64,000 nucleotides of DNA from Actinomycetes bacterium (GTDB taxonomy: Bacteria > Actinomycetota > Acidimicrobiia > Acidimicrobiales > Acidimicrobilacustridaceae). Shown piece after piece: positions 1 through 7,845 of this stretch. Under the pieces are notes generated by a model that was not told where the DNA came from, did not search any database, and was given only the letters and a program-made list of their open reading frames with translations. Where the stretch lies: positions 1-64,000 of the forward strand of contig JAKOVH010000011.1 of assembly GCA_029782145.1 (NCBI GenBank), in the 5' to 3' direction. Every line of letters starts with the position of its first letter. Within the stretch, counting starts at the first letter, position 1. Made by a program: the position numbers and the translations under genes.

Positions 1-137
1 CCGCCATGTTGGACCGGCTCCTGCACCGCTCCGTCGTCATCAACCTCGACGGCGACAGCTACCGCCTCCGAGACCACCACGCACGCACCGACACCCTCCG
101 CCGCACCACCACCGGCAACCGCAACCCGCTACCTTGA
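1..137 (+). CDS. istB: IstB-like ATP-binding protein, C-terminal fragment
   Basis: Read in the frame starting at base 3, the last 44 residues are MLDRLLHRSVVINLDGDSYR followed by a basic tail ending at a TGA. This matches the C-terminal end of IS21-type IstB helper ATPases, where a ML-D-RL-H---VI-I-G-SYR-R pattern is usual. IstB is the AAA+ partner of the IstA transposase and selects target DNA. The Walker motifs lie upstream of the window, so intactness of the gene cannot be judged. The istA gene would be expected immediately upstream. Confidence 0.65.
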   Translation, partial: AMLDRLLHRSVVINLDGDSYRLRDHHARTDTLRRTTTGNRNPLP

Positions 138-199
138 CCACACCTCACAGGTGGGGAATCTCGATGAGCACACCTGGGGAACTTCGGCGAGCGCCATCA
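1..199 (+). mobile_element. Right end of an IS21-family insertion sequence (truncated by window edge)
   Basis: The tail of an istB-type ATPase gene is followed by two imperfect direct repeats of about 20 nt (about 150-171 and 172-193, core TGGGGAA...GAGC). Multiple short terminal repeats just outside istB are typical of IS21 family ends, where they bind the transposase. The element probably stops near the CA at 198-199; I infer this boundary from family habit and no target duplication can be checked, because the left end lies outside the window. Confidence 0.55.
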
Positions 200-224
200 G
201 CGCTACGAATGACAGACTCGGGCT

Positions 225-452
225 GTGGACGGGGAGCAGGTCGGCGGGACGGTCCTCGGGATCGCGATGTTCGTGGTGGGGAGCTTGCTCTTGCGGTATC
301 GACACCGCACCTACCCGTTCCTCTACGGGTGGTTCGGCAGGCGCACGTCCGACATCCCTCGCCAGTTCTTGATCTCGTTCTACGGAGTGACCGGCTTCTT
401 GATCATTGGCGGGGCCTACATCTTCGTGCAGTCGGTGCGCGGCTGGCCCTGA
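225..452 (+). CDS. Small membrane protein of unknown function
   Basis: A 75-residue GTG-started frame with two clear hydrophobic segments, about residues 7-24 (VGGTVLGIAMFVVGSLLL) and 46-69 (QFLISFYGVTGFLIIGGAYI and onward), separated by a basic loop. The composition is much less Ala/Arg-rich than shadow frames here, which argues for a real gene. It begins about 26 bp beyond the inferred IS21 end, in a stretch with lower GC than the rest of the window, so it may be cargo or a disrupted locus. I do not recognise the family. The start could lie slightly elsewhere because no good ribosome site is visible. Confidence 0.45.
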   Translation: MDGEQVGGTVLGIAMFVVGSLLLRYRHRTYPFLYGWFGRRTSDIPRQFLISFYGVTGFLIIGGAYIFVQSVRGWP

Positions 453-489
453 CTAGCCCCCTACGCCGGGACTGGGTGACCGTCTGCAA

Positions 490-711
490 CTACCGCGGGA
501 CAAGTGCGTTGAGAGCCGCGGACCCTCGCTCCTCGGCGTAACAGGCGAGATGGAAGATCTGCGTCGGTCCGCCCCGAAGATCGCTGACGATCGGGATGAA
601 GTAGGCCGTCCAAGCCTCGTTGTGGCACTGGTCGCGGGACTCCCCGATGGCGGGTCCGTCGAGGTCGATCGCGTGACCGCAGCGCGTGCACGGGAGGCGA
701 TCGCGGCTCAC
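490..711 (-). CDS. Small Cys/His-rich hypothetical protein
   Basis: A 73-residue frame starting at GTG. It has CTRCGHAIDLDGP near the N terminus and FHLACYAEERG near the C terminus. The CxxC plus HxxC arrangement could bind one zinc ion, as in small zinc-ribbon proteins. Residues between (WTAYFIPIVSDLRG) look like a folded beta core. A GATACT hexamer sits 6 nt upstream of the start (718-723), resembling the leaderless -10 elements seen elsewhere in this window. No family assigned; function unknown. It lies in the lower-GC islet beside the IS21 end. Confidence 0.45.
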   Translation of the reverse strand: MSRDRLPCTRCGHAIDLDGPAIGESRDQCHNEAWTAYFIPIVSDLRGGPTQIFHLACYAEERGSAALNALVPR

Positions 712-816
712 TCGCTAAGTATCTCAGTCGTCGCGCTCGATTGACGCCGCGTCCCCAAACGCCGGCCGTGGGTGACAGCGTTGGAATCGAGCCACGGTGC
801 CACACCCTCCTAGCCG

Positions 817-840
817 TAGGGTCTCACGATGGTGAGACCC
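817..840 (+). promoter_or_regulatory. -10 element and hairpin over the start of the 829 gene
   Basis: TAGGGT at 817-822 ends 6 nt before the ATG at 829, as expected for a leaderless message. A perfect 9-bp inverted repeat (GGGTCTCAC at 819-827, GTGAGACCC at 832-840, loop GATG) overlaps both the hexamer and the start codon, so it could be an operator or an mRNA hairpin that hides the start. Confidence 0.4.
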
Positions 841-1185
841 TTCCGCCGCAACCGCCCCCGACTGGCGGCACCTGACTGGTCATCCTCACCCTTACGCCGA
901 AATGGCTTCGTCACCGTGGTCAGCGCCGAGGAGCAGAGGGCCGTCCACATCCCGCTTGAGTTATTGCGCCCGGAGCACTCTCTTCTTCAGGAGCCGCCCG
1001 AGGTCGGTTGGTTGGGCGGCATGGACAAGGTCGCGAAGCTTCGGAGGGAGCTCGACGCGCTCGCCGAGGAAGCTGATGAGCATCAACGTGCGGTGATTGA
1101 GGAAGCAGCCGACCTCGTTGACTACGCGCTGGAAAGCGGGCGGGCCTTCATCGCCGTGGTCCGGGGAGACGGTCCCGAGGCCTGA
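829..1185 (+). CDS. Hypothetical protein with charged helical C-terminal half
   Basis: A 118-residue frame. The N-terminal third is basic and low in predicted structure. Residues from about 65 onward (MDKVAKLRRELDALAEEADE then HQRAVIEEAADLVDYALESG) look like two amphipathic helices, possibly a short coiled coil. The ATG at 829 has a TAGGGT hexamer 6 nt upstream, consistent with a leaderless transcript; alternatives are GTG 916 and ATG 1021, which would remove the basic N terminus. I do not recognise the family. It is the last gene of the lower-GC islet. Confidence 0.45.
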   Translation: MVRPFRRNRPRLAAPDWSSSPLRRNGFVTVVSAEEQRAVHIPLELLRPEHSLLQEPPEVGWLGGMDKVAKLRRELDALAEEADEHQRAVIEEAADLVDYALESGRAFIAVVRGDGPEA

Positions 1186-1285
1186 AGCGGCCTTCACGGT
1201 CGGGATTGGCTGCCCGTCGTCGAGACCAAAGTTCCGTGACGGCGGAGGTATCCCACTCCGCCGGGAGCGTGAGACGTCTTGTCGT

Positions 1286-1338
1286 CGTTCTGGTGGAGGA
1301 TTAGCCACGGAATCCGGGGGCAGACCTCCACCAGAACG
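1286..1338. repeat. Inverted repeat with 14-bp perfect arms
   Basis: CGTTCTGGTGGAGG at 1286-1299 pairs with CCTCCACCAGAACG at 1325-1338 around a 25-nt spacer. It lies in the 263-bp non-coding stretch between the 829 gene and the end of the HNH gene, where nothing else is visible. It may be a convergent terminator or a recombination site. A second inverted repeat with an identical 25-nt spacer lies on the other side of the HNH gene (2910-2956). Confidence 0.5.
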
Positions 1339-1448
1339 GGCATCGCGGCGCGTCACGGACCGCCGGTTCGGTGATGCTCGACGGTGGCAGCGGCATCGTG
1401 CCGCCGACGGCCGTGCCGGGGCACGGCGAGGCGGCCTCGAGGAGCGCT

Positions 1449-2795
1449 TCAGGGGTCGGGGTCGACGGGGCCGTGCCAGTTCGATGGGGGCCCGTTGCCG
1501 GGCCCGGGTGGTCGGGTGGTGTGGGTGCGGCCGTCGGGGTCGGTGACGCGCAGGGTGCCGTCGGGGGTGAGTTTGGCGTCCCAGCCGTCTCTGTGGACGA
1601 TGTGGTGGTGTCTGGCGCAGAGCAGGACGCAGTTGTCGACGGCGTCGGGGCCGTCGTGCTCGCGGTGGATGACGTGGTGGACTTCGCACCAGTCGATGGT
1701 GCGGGGGCAACCCCGGAACCGGCAGCGGCGGTCGCGGAGGATGACGGCGTCGCGCACCGACCGGGGCAGGGTGGCCATCGGCTGGCCGTAATCGAGGATC
1801 GTCGACCCGGTCGAGAGGACCCGGCGCATGGTGGCGTCGCAGCAGAACGCGGCGGCCAACGCCGGAGAGATGTCATGGCCTGACAGGGTGGCGGCGCCAC
1901 CGCCGCCGGGTTCGTGTTGGCGCTGGAGGCCGGTCTGGTACCAGGCCCGCTCCGCTGCCGTCGTGGGGTGTGCGTCGAGGTAGGCGTCGAGGGCGTCGGT
2001 GCTGGTGATGCCGAGTTGGCGCAGCGTGGTGGCGGCGAGGTCGGCGGCGTCGATCACCACGTTCACCCCGGGCCGTTGCCGGCCGGGGTGTGCCTTGGGG
2101 GTGTCGTGGTCGCGCAGGAACCGGGCGCACAGCTCGACCAGCGCGTCGGCGAGACGTTCGGCGCGGGTGCGGCGCCGGCCGTCGAGCTCGTCATCTGAGC
2201 GTCCGGCCAGGCGCAGCGCGTCGGCGACGATGGCCCGGTCGTCACCCACCAGCTCGCCGCGCAGGCGGCTGCGGTCGTCGAGCAGGTCGTCGAGGTGCAC
2301 GAACGACCGTCGGCTCTCCTCCTCGGGTGGCTGTTCGATGAGGGCGTCGGCCTTGGTGAACCAGTCCCGCAGCACCGTGGTGGTGCCCTCGATGTCCAGC
2401 CACCGCCACGTGCGCGCCATGCCCGCTTCGATCTCGGCGAACAGCTCCACATGTCGAGGCTTGACCGCCTTGGCCAGCAGGTCCACCTGCCCACCCGACA
2501 CCACCCCGGCGGCATACGCCTCGGCCATCGCCGGCAACGCCGCCAGCCGCTTGGCGGTCCGCACCTGGCAGCGGGCCATCGAGTCGCTCATGCGGCACTC
2601 GGCCACCAACCAGCGGGTCATCGACGTCGCCCCATCGGCGTCCCACAGCTCCGCCGCGTCATAGGCCGCCACCGCCGCGGTGATCTTGGCGTCGAGCCGG
2701 TCGCGCTGGGCGATGGCGGCCACGATGGCGTCGCGATCGATGGGCACGTCGAGCGCCTCGATCGCCTCGCCCAGCCGGGTCACACCCCCATCCAT
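1449..2795 (-). CDS. DUF222 / HNH endonuclease domain protein (13E12-repeat type)
   Basis: A 448-residue protein. Residues about 15-330 resemble DUF222 (13E12 repeat family), rich in helices with the usual MARCQVRTAKRLAALPAMAE segment. Residues about 358-401 form an HNH nuclease module: CRFRGC...CEVHHVIHREHDG...NCVLLCARHHHIVH, with Cys pairs for zinc and the His-Asn-His core. These proteins are abundant, often multicopy, in actinobacteria and are assumed to be DNA endonucleases of mobile or phage-like repeats; the biological role is not settled. The ATG at 2795 has TAGCGT (2803-2808) 7 nt upstream, suggesting a leaderless message. It stands alone and is bracketed by two inverted repeats. Confidence 0.9.
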   Translation of the reverse strand: MDGGVTRLGEAIEALDVPIDRDAIVAAIAQRDRLDAKITAAVAAYDAAELWDADGATSMTRWLVAECRMSDSMARCQVRTAKRLAALPAMAEAYAAGVVSGGQVDLLAKAVKPRHVELFAEIEAGMARTWRWLDIEGTTTVLRDWFTKADALIEQPPEEESRRSFVHLDDLLDDRSRLRGELVGDDRAIVADALRLAGRSDDELDGRRRTRAERLADALVELCARFLRDHDTPKAHPGRQRPGVNVVIDAADLAATTLRQLGITSTDALDAYLDAHPTTAAERAWYQTGLQRQHEPGGGGAATLSGHDISPALAAAFCCDATMRRVLSTGSTILDYGQPMATLPRSVRDAVILRDRRCRFRGCPRTIDWCEVHHVIHREHDGPDAVDNCVLLCARHHHIVHRDGWDAKLTPDGTLRVTDPDGRTHTTRPPGPGNGPPSNWHGPVDPDP

Positions 2796-2802
2796 GCGAA
2801 CA

Positions 2803-2808
2803 ACGCTA
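2803..2808 (-). promoter_or_regulatory. -10 hexamer of HNH gene (leaderless)
   Basis: TAGCGT on the minus strand ends 7 nt before ATG 2795. No Shine-Dalgarno sequence fits in the gap. The region just upstream (about 2825-2870) is the most A-rich in the locus, as expected for a promoter. Confidence 0.4.
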
Positions 2809-2909
2809 TTCAGGGGGTGTGACAGCCACCGGCGCGAAAACCCAACGAAAACAACATCGAACGCTCAACCCACCCCCACCGCGCCGGAGACTCCAGGGTT
2901 CGACATCGC

Positions 2910-2956
2910 CACCGGTGGACGGAAGGGCGCCAGAACGCCACAACTGTCCACCGGTG
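2910..2956. repeat. Inverted repeat with 11-bp perfect arms
   Basis: CACCGGTGGAC at 2910-2920 pairs with GTCCACCGGTG at 2946-2956 around a 25-nt spacer, in the gap between the HNH start and the YccF stop. It could terminate the minus-strand YccF transcript, which ends 38 nt upstream, or mark a mobile unit boundary with the repeat at 1286-1338. Confidence 0.45.
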
Positions 2957-2993
2957 ACTGCCCGACGGGCAGCCGACACCATCGGAGCAGGGG

Positions 2994-3365
2994 TCAGACC
3001 TCGATGACCTCGCGGCCGAAGGGCCACAGGGCGAGCACCGACAGCTTGAACGCCTGGATGCCGAAGGGGATGCCGATGATGGTGATGCACAGCACGGCGC
3101 CCGTCACCAGGTGGACGAGGAAGATCTCCCACCCGAACAGCACCAGCCACACGATGTTGAAGCCGACCTCGAGGCACCCGCCCTCCGGCCGGCGCACGAC
3201 CTCCCGCCCGAACGGCCAGAGGGCGAAGCCGGCCAGTTTGAACGCCTGGATGCCGAACGGGATGCCGATGATGGTGATGCACAGCACCAGGCCGGCGAGC
3301 GCGTAGCCGAGCGCGAGCCACACACCGGCCAGCACGAACCACAAGATGTTGCCGAGCGTCCTCAC
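2994..3365 (-). CDS. yccF: YccF domain-containing inner membrane protein
   Basis: A 123-residue membrane protein made of two copies of the YccF (DUF307) unit. The phrase LCITIIGIPFGIQAFKL occurs twice (about residues 28-44 and 92-108), each followed by ALWPFGREV. The N terminus MRTLGNILWFVLAG matches the conserved start of the family, so GTG 3365 is firmly chosen. Family members are small cytoplasmic membrane proteins of unknown biochemical function. TAGGGT (3372-3377) ends 6 nt upstream of the start, so the gene probably has its own leaderless promoter although it follows the channel-like gene by only 31 nt. Confidence 0.9.
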   Translation of the reverse strand: MRTLGNILWFVLAGVWLALGYALAGLVLCITIIGIPFGIQAFKLAGFALWPFGREVVRRPEGGCLEVGFNIVWLVLFGWEIFLVHLVTGAVLCITIIGIPFGIQAFKLSVLALWPFGREVIEV

Positions 3366-3371
3366 GGCTCG

Positions 3372-3377
3372 ACCCTA
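3372..3377 (-). promoter_or_regulatory. -10 hexamer of yccF (leaderless)
   Basis: TAGGGT on the minus strand, 6 nt before the conserved GTG start at 3365. The strength of the case comes from the start codon being fixed by homology. Confidence 0.45.
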
Positions 3378-3396
3378 GTGACCGCGACCGCGACGG

Positions 3397-4077
3397 TCAC
3401 TGGAGGATGTTCACCGCCCGGGCGGCGACCAGCGCGATGGTCACGAGGGCGGCTGCCGACTGCAGCATCATGAGCAGCTTCGCCCACGTGGTGAGCGGCA
3501 TGGTGTCGGTGGGGCTGAAGGCCGTCGAGTTGGTGAACGACAGGTAGAGGTAGTCGACGAACGTCGGTGTCCAGCCCTCGGGGAACACGTCGGGGCTGGC
3601 CTGCTGCGGGAACAGGAAGTCGCGCTCGCCGGGCTCGCGGAGGTGGCGGGCGGCGGGACCGCCGCTGTCGAGCTCCCAGTACCAGAGGCCGAAGACGATG
3701 ACGCTCGTCCCCCAGAGGGCGATGGCGCCCCGCACCAGCCGGTCGCCCGTGACCTGGCCGCCGTGGAGGAGGTCCCGCACGAGCAGGGCGAGTGCGGCCA
3801 GGTTGGCCAGCGAGACCAGGGCGATCAGCGCGATCGACATGCCTCGCAGGAGCGTGCTGTCGCGCTGGCGCCGGTCGGGGTTGGTGAACATCAGCGGCAC
3901 GGCGAGCAGGACCTCGAGCCCCGGGAGCAGCCAGCGGGGCCCGAAGAGGAGCCGCTCGGGGAGCGAGGCGTAGAGGACGAGAGCCAGGAGCAGGGCCAGC
4001 ATGGCGGGCCAGCGGTGCTCGTGGCCCGGAGTCGCATCGCTCGGGCGCGTGGTGCCGACCGGCGCGTCGCCGCTCAT
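3397..4077 (-). CDS. DUF1345-like / degenerate ion-channel-type membrane protein
   Basis: A 226-residue protein with about five transmembrane helices (residues about 25-42, 49-64, 81-105, 116-138, 190-222). Between the last two helices, FVDYLYLSFTNSTAFSPTDT has the position and look of a two-helix channel pore loop (FxDxLYLSFT...), but the potassium filter TVGYGD is replaced by TAFSPTD. This matches the DUF1345/ion_trans_2-like group of putative channels; transport activity is an inference. ATG 4077 has TAGCGT 7 nt upstream. It lies 42 nt downstream of murA on the same strand and 31 nt upstream of yccF, so it may be both cotranscribed and separately expressed. Confidence 0.6.
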   Translation of the reverse strand: MSGDAPVGTTRPSDATPGHEHRWPAMLALLLALVLYASLPERLLFGPRWLLPGLEVLLAVPLMFTNPDRRQRDSTLLRGMSIALIALVSLANLAALALLVRDLLHGGQVTGDRLVRGAIALWGTSVIVFGLWYWELDSGGPAARHLREPGERDFLFPQQASPDVFPEGWTPTFVDYLYLSFTNSTAFSPTDTMPLTTWAKLLMMLQSAAALVTIALVAARAVNILQ

Positions 4078-4084
4078 CTGTCGG

Positions 4085-4090
4085 ACGCTA
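4085..4090 (-). promoter_or_regulatory. -10 hexamer of channel-like gene (leaderless)
   Basis: TAGCGT on the minus strand, 7 nt before ATG 4077; no ribosome-binding site in the gap. It lies in the 42-nt space after murA. Confidence 0.4.
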
Positions 4091-4119
4091 CCGCTGCATG
4101 CCCTCGGCGGGTCGGACGC

Positions 4120-5466
4120 TCAGCTGTGGTCGACGCCGACGGCGGTGAGCTTGGTGCGGAAGTCGGCGTAGCCGCGCTCGAGCAGGCCCACGCCGTGGAT
4201 GACGCTGTCGCCCTCGGCGGCGGCCGCGGCGATCACGTAGGAGAAGCCGGCTCGCAGGTCGGGCACCACGAGCTCGGCGCCGTGCAGCTTCGTCGGTCCC
4301 ACGACCACGGCAGAGTGGCGGTGGTTGGCGGCACCGAAGCGGCAGCGGGTGGGACCGAGGCACTCGGTGAACACCTGGATCTGGGCGCCCAGGCTGCGCA
4401 GGGCGTCGGTGTAGCCGAGGCGGTCCTCGTAGACGGTCTCGTGCACCACGCTCACGCCCTCGGCCTGGGTGAGGGCGGTGACGAACGGCGACTGCCAGTC
4501 GGTCATGAACCCGGGGTGCACGTCGGTCTCGATGGCGAGCGGGCGCAGCATGCGTCGGGCCCGCCGGAACGAGATGGTGCTGCCGGCCGCGTCGATGGTG
4601 AAGTCGCCGCCGGCCCGGCGGTACACGTTGAGGAAGGTGGCGAGGTCCTGCTGCTGCACGCCGCGGACGGTGATGCGCCCGCCGGTGGCCAGCGCCAGCG
4701 ACGCCCACGACGCCGCCTCGAGCCGGTCGCCGATCACCCGGTGCTCGAAGCCTCCGAGCGCCTTCACGCCGGTGACCCGGATGGTGCGGTTGGGCTCGAC
4801 GGAGATGAGCGCCCCCATCTTCTGCAGCACCGAGATGAGGTCGAGGATCTCCGGCTCGATGGCGGCGTTGGCCAGCTCGGCGTCACCCTCGGCGAGCACG
4901 GCGGCGAACAGGAACTGCTCGGTGGCGCCGACGCTCGGGAAGGGCAGCTCGATGCGGGCGCCGCGCAAGCGGTCGGCCCGCAGGTGGATCATGCCCTCGC
5001 GGTGGTCGTCGCGGGCGCCGAAGGCCCGCAGCACCCGGAGGTGGAAGTCGACCGGCCGCGGGCCGATGGCGCACCCACCGGGCGCGGCGACGACCGCGGT
5101 GCCGGTGCGGTGCAGCGACACCGCCGTGGTGAGCACGGGGATGCGGCTGGCGGCGTGGAGCCGCTCGACGTCGTCCTCGCCGAGGGCGGAGAAGGAGTGG
5201 GCGGTGATGCGGATCTGGTCGGGGTCGTGCTCCACGCTGCCGCCGGCGATCCCGATCAGCTCGTCGACCACGTCGATGTCGCGGATGGCGGCGATGTTGG
5301 TGAGCCGGCAGGTCTCCTCGGTGAGCAGCGCCGCCACCATGGCCTTGGGCAGCGCGTTCTTCGAACCGCGGATGTCGAGCTCGCCCTCGACGGGCACGCC
5401 GCCCCGCACCGTCATGGTGTCGTCGGCCGCGGCCGCCGGTTCGGTGGTGGTGGACGGCTGGGTCAT
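4120..5466 (-). CDS. murA: UDP-N-acetylglucosamine 1-carboxyvinyltransferase
   Basis: A 448-residue EPSP-synthase-fold enzyme that transfers enolpyruvate from PEP to UDP-GlcNAc, the first committed step of peptidoglycan synthesis, in the cytoplasm. Visible catalytic features: GSKNA (Lys36-Asn37), the loop APGGCAIGPRPVD with Cys132 (the fosfomycin-target cysteine position, not Asp as in mycobacteria), HPGFMTDWQ with Asp323 and DLRAG with Arg405. Length is about 25 residues above the usual 417-425 because of an N-terminal Thr/Ala-rich tail; MTVRGG at residue 18 is an alternative start. TAGCAT ends 9 nt upstream. Whether this is the only MurA of the genome cannot be told. It follows the MMPL gene by 57 nt. 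Confidence 0.93.
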   Translation of the reverse strand: MTQPSTTTEPAAAADDTMTVRGGVPVEGELDIRGSKNALPKAMVAALLTEETCRLTNIAAIRDIDVVDELIGIAGGSVEHDPDQIRITAHSFSALGEDDVERLHAASRIPVLTTAVSLHRTGTAVVAAPGGCAIGPRPVDFHLRVLRAFGARDDHREGMIHLRADRLRGARIELPFPSVGATEQFLFAAVLAEGDAELANAAIEPEILDLISVLQKMGALISVEPNRTIRVTGVKALGGFEHRVIGDRLEAASWASLALATGGRITVRGVQQQDLATFLNVYRRAGGDFTIDAAGSTISFRRARRMLRPLAIETDVHPGFMTDWQSPFVTALTQAEGVSVVHETVYEDRLGYTDALRSLGAQIQVFTECLGPTRCRFGAANHRHSAVVVGPTKLHGAELVVPDLRAGFSYVIAAAAAEGDSVIHGVGLLERGYADFRTKLTAVGVDHS

Positions 5467-5475
5467 GGCCCCCCG

Positions 5476-5481
5476 ATGCTA
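5476..5481 (-). promoter_or_regulatory. -10 hexamer of murA
   Basis: TAGCAT on the minus strand ends 9 nt before ATG 5466. The gap is a run of G on the coding strand (CGGGGGGCC), which might also act weakly as a ribosome site, so leaderless and short-leader options are both open. Confidence 0.35.
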
Positions 5482-5523
5482 GGGGGGATGGAGGCGGGTC
5501 GCGCCGCCACCCTGCCCGTCGTG

Positions 5524-7845
5524 TCAACCGACCTCGACGAGCTGGCGCTCCTCGCCGGGCTGCTCCATCTCCTCGACCGGTCCCTCGACGTCGACCCGGG
5601 GCAGGATGCGGTCGAGCCAGCGGGGGATCCACCAGTTCCGGCTGCCGAGGAGCTCCATGGTGGCCGGCACGAGCAGCATGCGGACGATGGTGGCGTCGAG
5701 CAGCACGGCGAGGGCGAGGCCGGTGCCCATCAGGCGCACGACCCGGTTGGGCTCGAGCAGGAAGGCCCCGAAGACGAACACCATGATGGCGGCCGCCGCG
5801 GTGATGACACGGGCGGTGGCGGCAAGGCCGTCGGCCACCGAGGTGTGGGCGTCGCCGGTGAGCAGCCACTCCTCCCTCACCCGGGAGAGCAGGAACACCT
5901 CGTAGTCCATCGAGAGGCCGAAGACGATGGCGAACAGCATCATGGGCACGAACGGCTCGATGGGGGCCGGCTCGATCCCGAGCACGCCGCTCAGCCAGCC
6001 CCACTGGAACACGGCCACGAGCACGCCGTAGGCGGCGCCGATCGACAGCAGGTTCATCACGACGGCCTTGAGCGGCACGAGCAGCGAGCGGAAGACCGTC
6101 ATCAGCAGCAGGAAGGACAGGCCGAGCACCACGCCGAAGAACAGGGGCAGGCGGGCGCCGAGGTAGTCGGAGAAGTCGGTCTGCACCGCGACCTGGCCCG
6201 TGACCTTCACGTCGAGCCCGGTGCCGGCGGTGGCGCTCGGCAGCACGTCGTCGCGCAGCTGGCGCACGAGCTCGGTCGTGGCTTCGTCCTGGGGTGACGT
6301 CGTCGGGATGACTCGCCACATCACGGCCGTGGGCTCGGTCGGGGAGTTGGTGAACGGCGGCGAGGCGATGGCCACGCCGGGAGTGGCGGCGAGCGCGGTG
6401 GTGACGGCGCCGAGCTGCTCCTGGGTCGTGCCGGCGGGCAGCTCGGCGACGACGATGAGCGGCCCGTTGTACCCGGGCCCGAAGCCTTCGGCCATGAGGT
6501 CGTAGGCCTGCCGGGTGGTGGTGCCGGCGGGGTCGTTCCCCTGGTCGGAGAAGCCGAGGCGCAGGCCGAGCACGGGCACGGCGAGCAGCACGAGGAAGCC
6601 GGCGCTCAGGACCATGGCCGGCCACGGGTGGTGCTGGATCAGGCGGCTCCAGCGGAAGGCCCAGGTGTCGCGCGCCGGCTTGGGGGCCCGGCGGGGCACC
6701 TCACGGCGGAGCGGGGCAAGGGCCAAGCTGGCGACGAGCACGACCGCGGCGAGGGGGATGCCGACGAGCAGCGGCTGCACCTTCAGGCCGGCGCCGACGA
6801 GAGCGACAGCGACCAGCCCGGCGGCGACCAGCCCGCGCCAGCGGGTGACCTCCACGCGGGTCTTGGCGAACCCGAGCAGGGCGGGCAGCAACGTGAGCGA
6901 CGCCACCATGGTGACGAGCACGACGGCGGCGGCGCCGATGCCGAGGCCGCGCACCATGTCGATGCCCATGAGCAGCATGCCCATGAGCGAGATCACGACG
7001 GTGAGCCCGGCGAAGGCGACCGCCCGGCCGGAGGTGTCGATGGCGATGGCCACCGAGTCGGCGACGGTGTGGCCGTGGTGGAGCTGCTCGCGGTAGCGGG
7101 TGACGATGAACAGCGCGTAGTCGATGCCGACGCCGAGGCCGATCATGACGCCGAGCGTGGTGGCCATGTCGGGGACGTCGATGAGGTTGCTCAGCAGGGC
7201 GATGGCGGCGCTGCCCACGCCGATGCCGGCCAGGGCCACGCCGATGGGGAGGCCCATGGCGAGCACCGACCCGAAGGCCATGATGAGGATGACGATGGCG
7301 AACGCCAGGCCGAGCAGCTCCGACGACGGCGGCTTGGCCTCGCTGAAGGCGTTGCCGCCGAACTCGACCTGCACGCCGTCGACGGTGGGCTGGAGGTCGC
7401 GGATCTGGGCGGCCAGCTCCTTCTGGGCGCCGAACCCGACGGTCGAGGGCAGCTCGAGGCGGGCGAAGGCGACCTTCCCGGCGTCGGGTCCGGAGGTGGC
7501 GGTCTGGCCGAGCCCCTCGGGCCCGTAGGGGCTGTGCACCGTCACGCCGGTCTCGGCGGCGACGCGGTCGAAGTACTCCTGCATGGCCGCCTTCACCGCA
7601 GGGTCGGCCACGCCGGCGTCGGCTCTGAAGATGATGGTGGCCGGATCGCCGCCCACGTGGCCGCCGAAGTCGCGCTCGAGCAGGTCGAGGCCCTGGCTGC
7701 TCTCGACCGCGGGCAACGTCATCTGCCCGGAGTAGGCGCTGCCGACGGCCTTGGCCGCCAGGCCGCCGAGGAGCAGCAGGGCGAGCCAGAGCCCGACCAC
7801 CAACCGGCGGTGGTCGTGGCTCCATCGACCGATCCTGCTGAACAT
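5524..7845 (-). CDS. MMPL/RND-family membrane transporter
   Basis: A 773-residue protein with two MMPL halves. Helix 1 is near the N terminus (RRLVVGLWLALLLLGGLAAK), followed by an extracytoplasmic domain, then a five-to-six helix bundle containing the conserved GVGIDYALFIVTRYREQL, and the second half repeats this with GLSMDYEVFLLSRVREEW. The paired D-Y residues in these helices are the proton-relay positions of the MMPL family. Such proteins export lipids, lipopeptides or drugs using proton motive force; the substrate here is unknown. I chose ATG 7845 over longer options because CCCGGGAGGAC lies just upstream as a strong ribosome site. It is divergent from argS and precedes murA. Confidence 0.9.
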   Translation of the reverse strand: MFSRIGRWSHDHRRLVVGLWLALLLLGGLAAKAVGSAYSGQMTLPAVESSQGLDLLERDFGGHVGGDPATIIFRADAGVADPAVKAAMQEYFDRVAAETGVTVHSPYGPEGLGQTATSGPDAGKVAFARLELPSTVGFGAQKELAAQIRDLQPTVDGVQVEFGGNAFSEAKPPSSELLGLAFAIVILIMAFGSVLAMGLPIGVALAGIGVGSAAIALLSNLIDVPDMATTLGVMIGLGVGIDYALFIVTRYREQLHHGHTVADSVAIAIDTSGRAVAFAGLTVVISLMGMLLMGIDMVRGLGIGAAAVVLVTMVASLTLLPALLGFAKTRVEVTRWRGLVAAGLVAVALVGAGLKVQPLLVGIPLAAVVLVASLALAPLRREVPRRAPKPARDTWAFRWSRLIQHHPWPAMVLSAGFLVLLAVPVLGLRLGFSDQGNDPAGTTTRQAYDLMAEGFGPGYNGPLIVVAELPAGTTQEQLGAVTTALAATPGVAIASPPFTNSPTEPTAVMWRVIPTTSPQDEATTELVRQLRDDVLPSATAGTGLDVKVTGQVAVQTDFSDYLGARLPLFFGVVLGLSFLLLMTVFRSLLVPLKAVVMNLLSIGAAYGVLVAVFQWGWLSGVLGIEPAPIEPFVPMMLFAIVFGLSMDYEVFLLSRVREEWLLTGDAHTSVADGLAATARVITAAAAIMVFVFGAFLLEPNRVVRLMGTGLALAVLLDATIVRMLLVPATMELLGSRNWWIPRWLDRILPRVDVEGPVEEMEQPGEERQLVEVG

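Noticed and set aside
134..541. A 135-codon plus-strand frame after the IS21 end
   Set aside because: It overlaps the better supported 75-residue membrane protein in another frame and has Arg/Leu-rich shadow composition.
3643..6297. An 884-codon open frame on the plus strand
   Set aside because: It is antisense to the channel-like, murA and MMPL genes, rich in Gly/His/Glu repeats typical of mirror frames in high-GC DNA, and has no recognisable domain.
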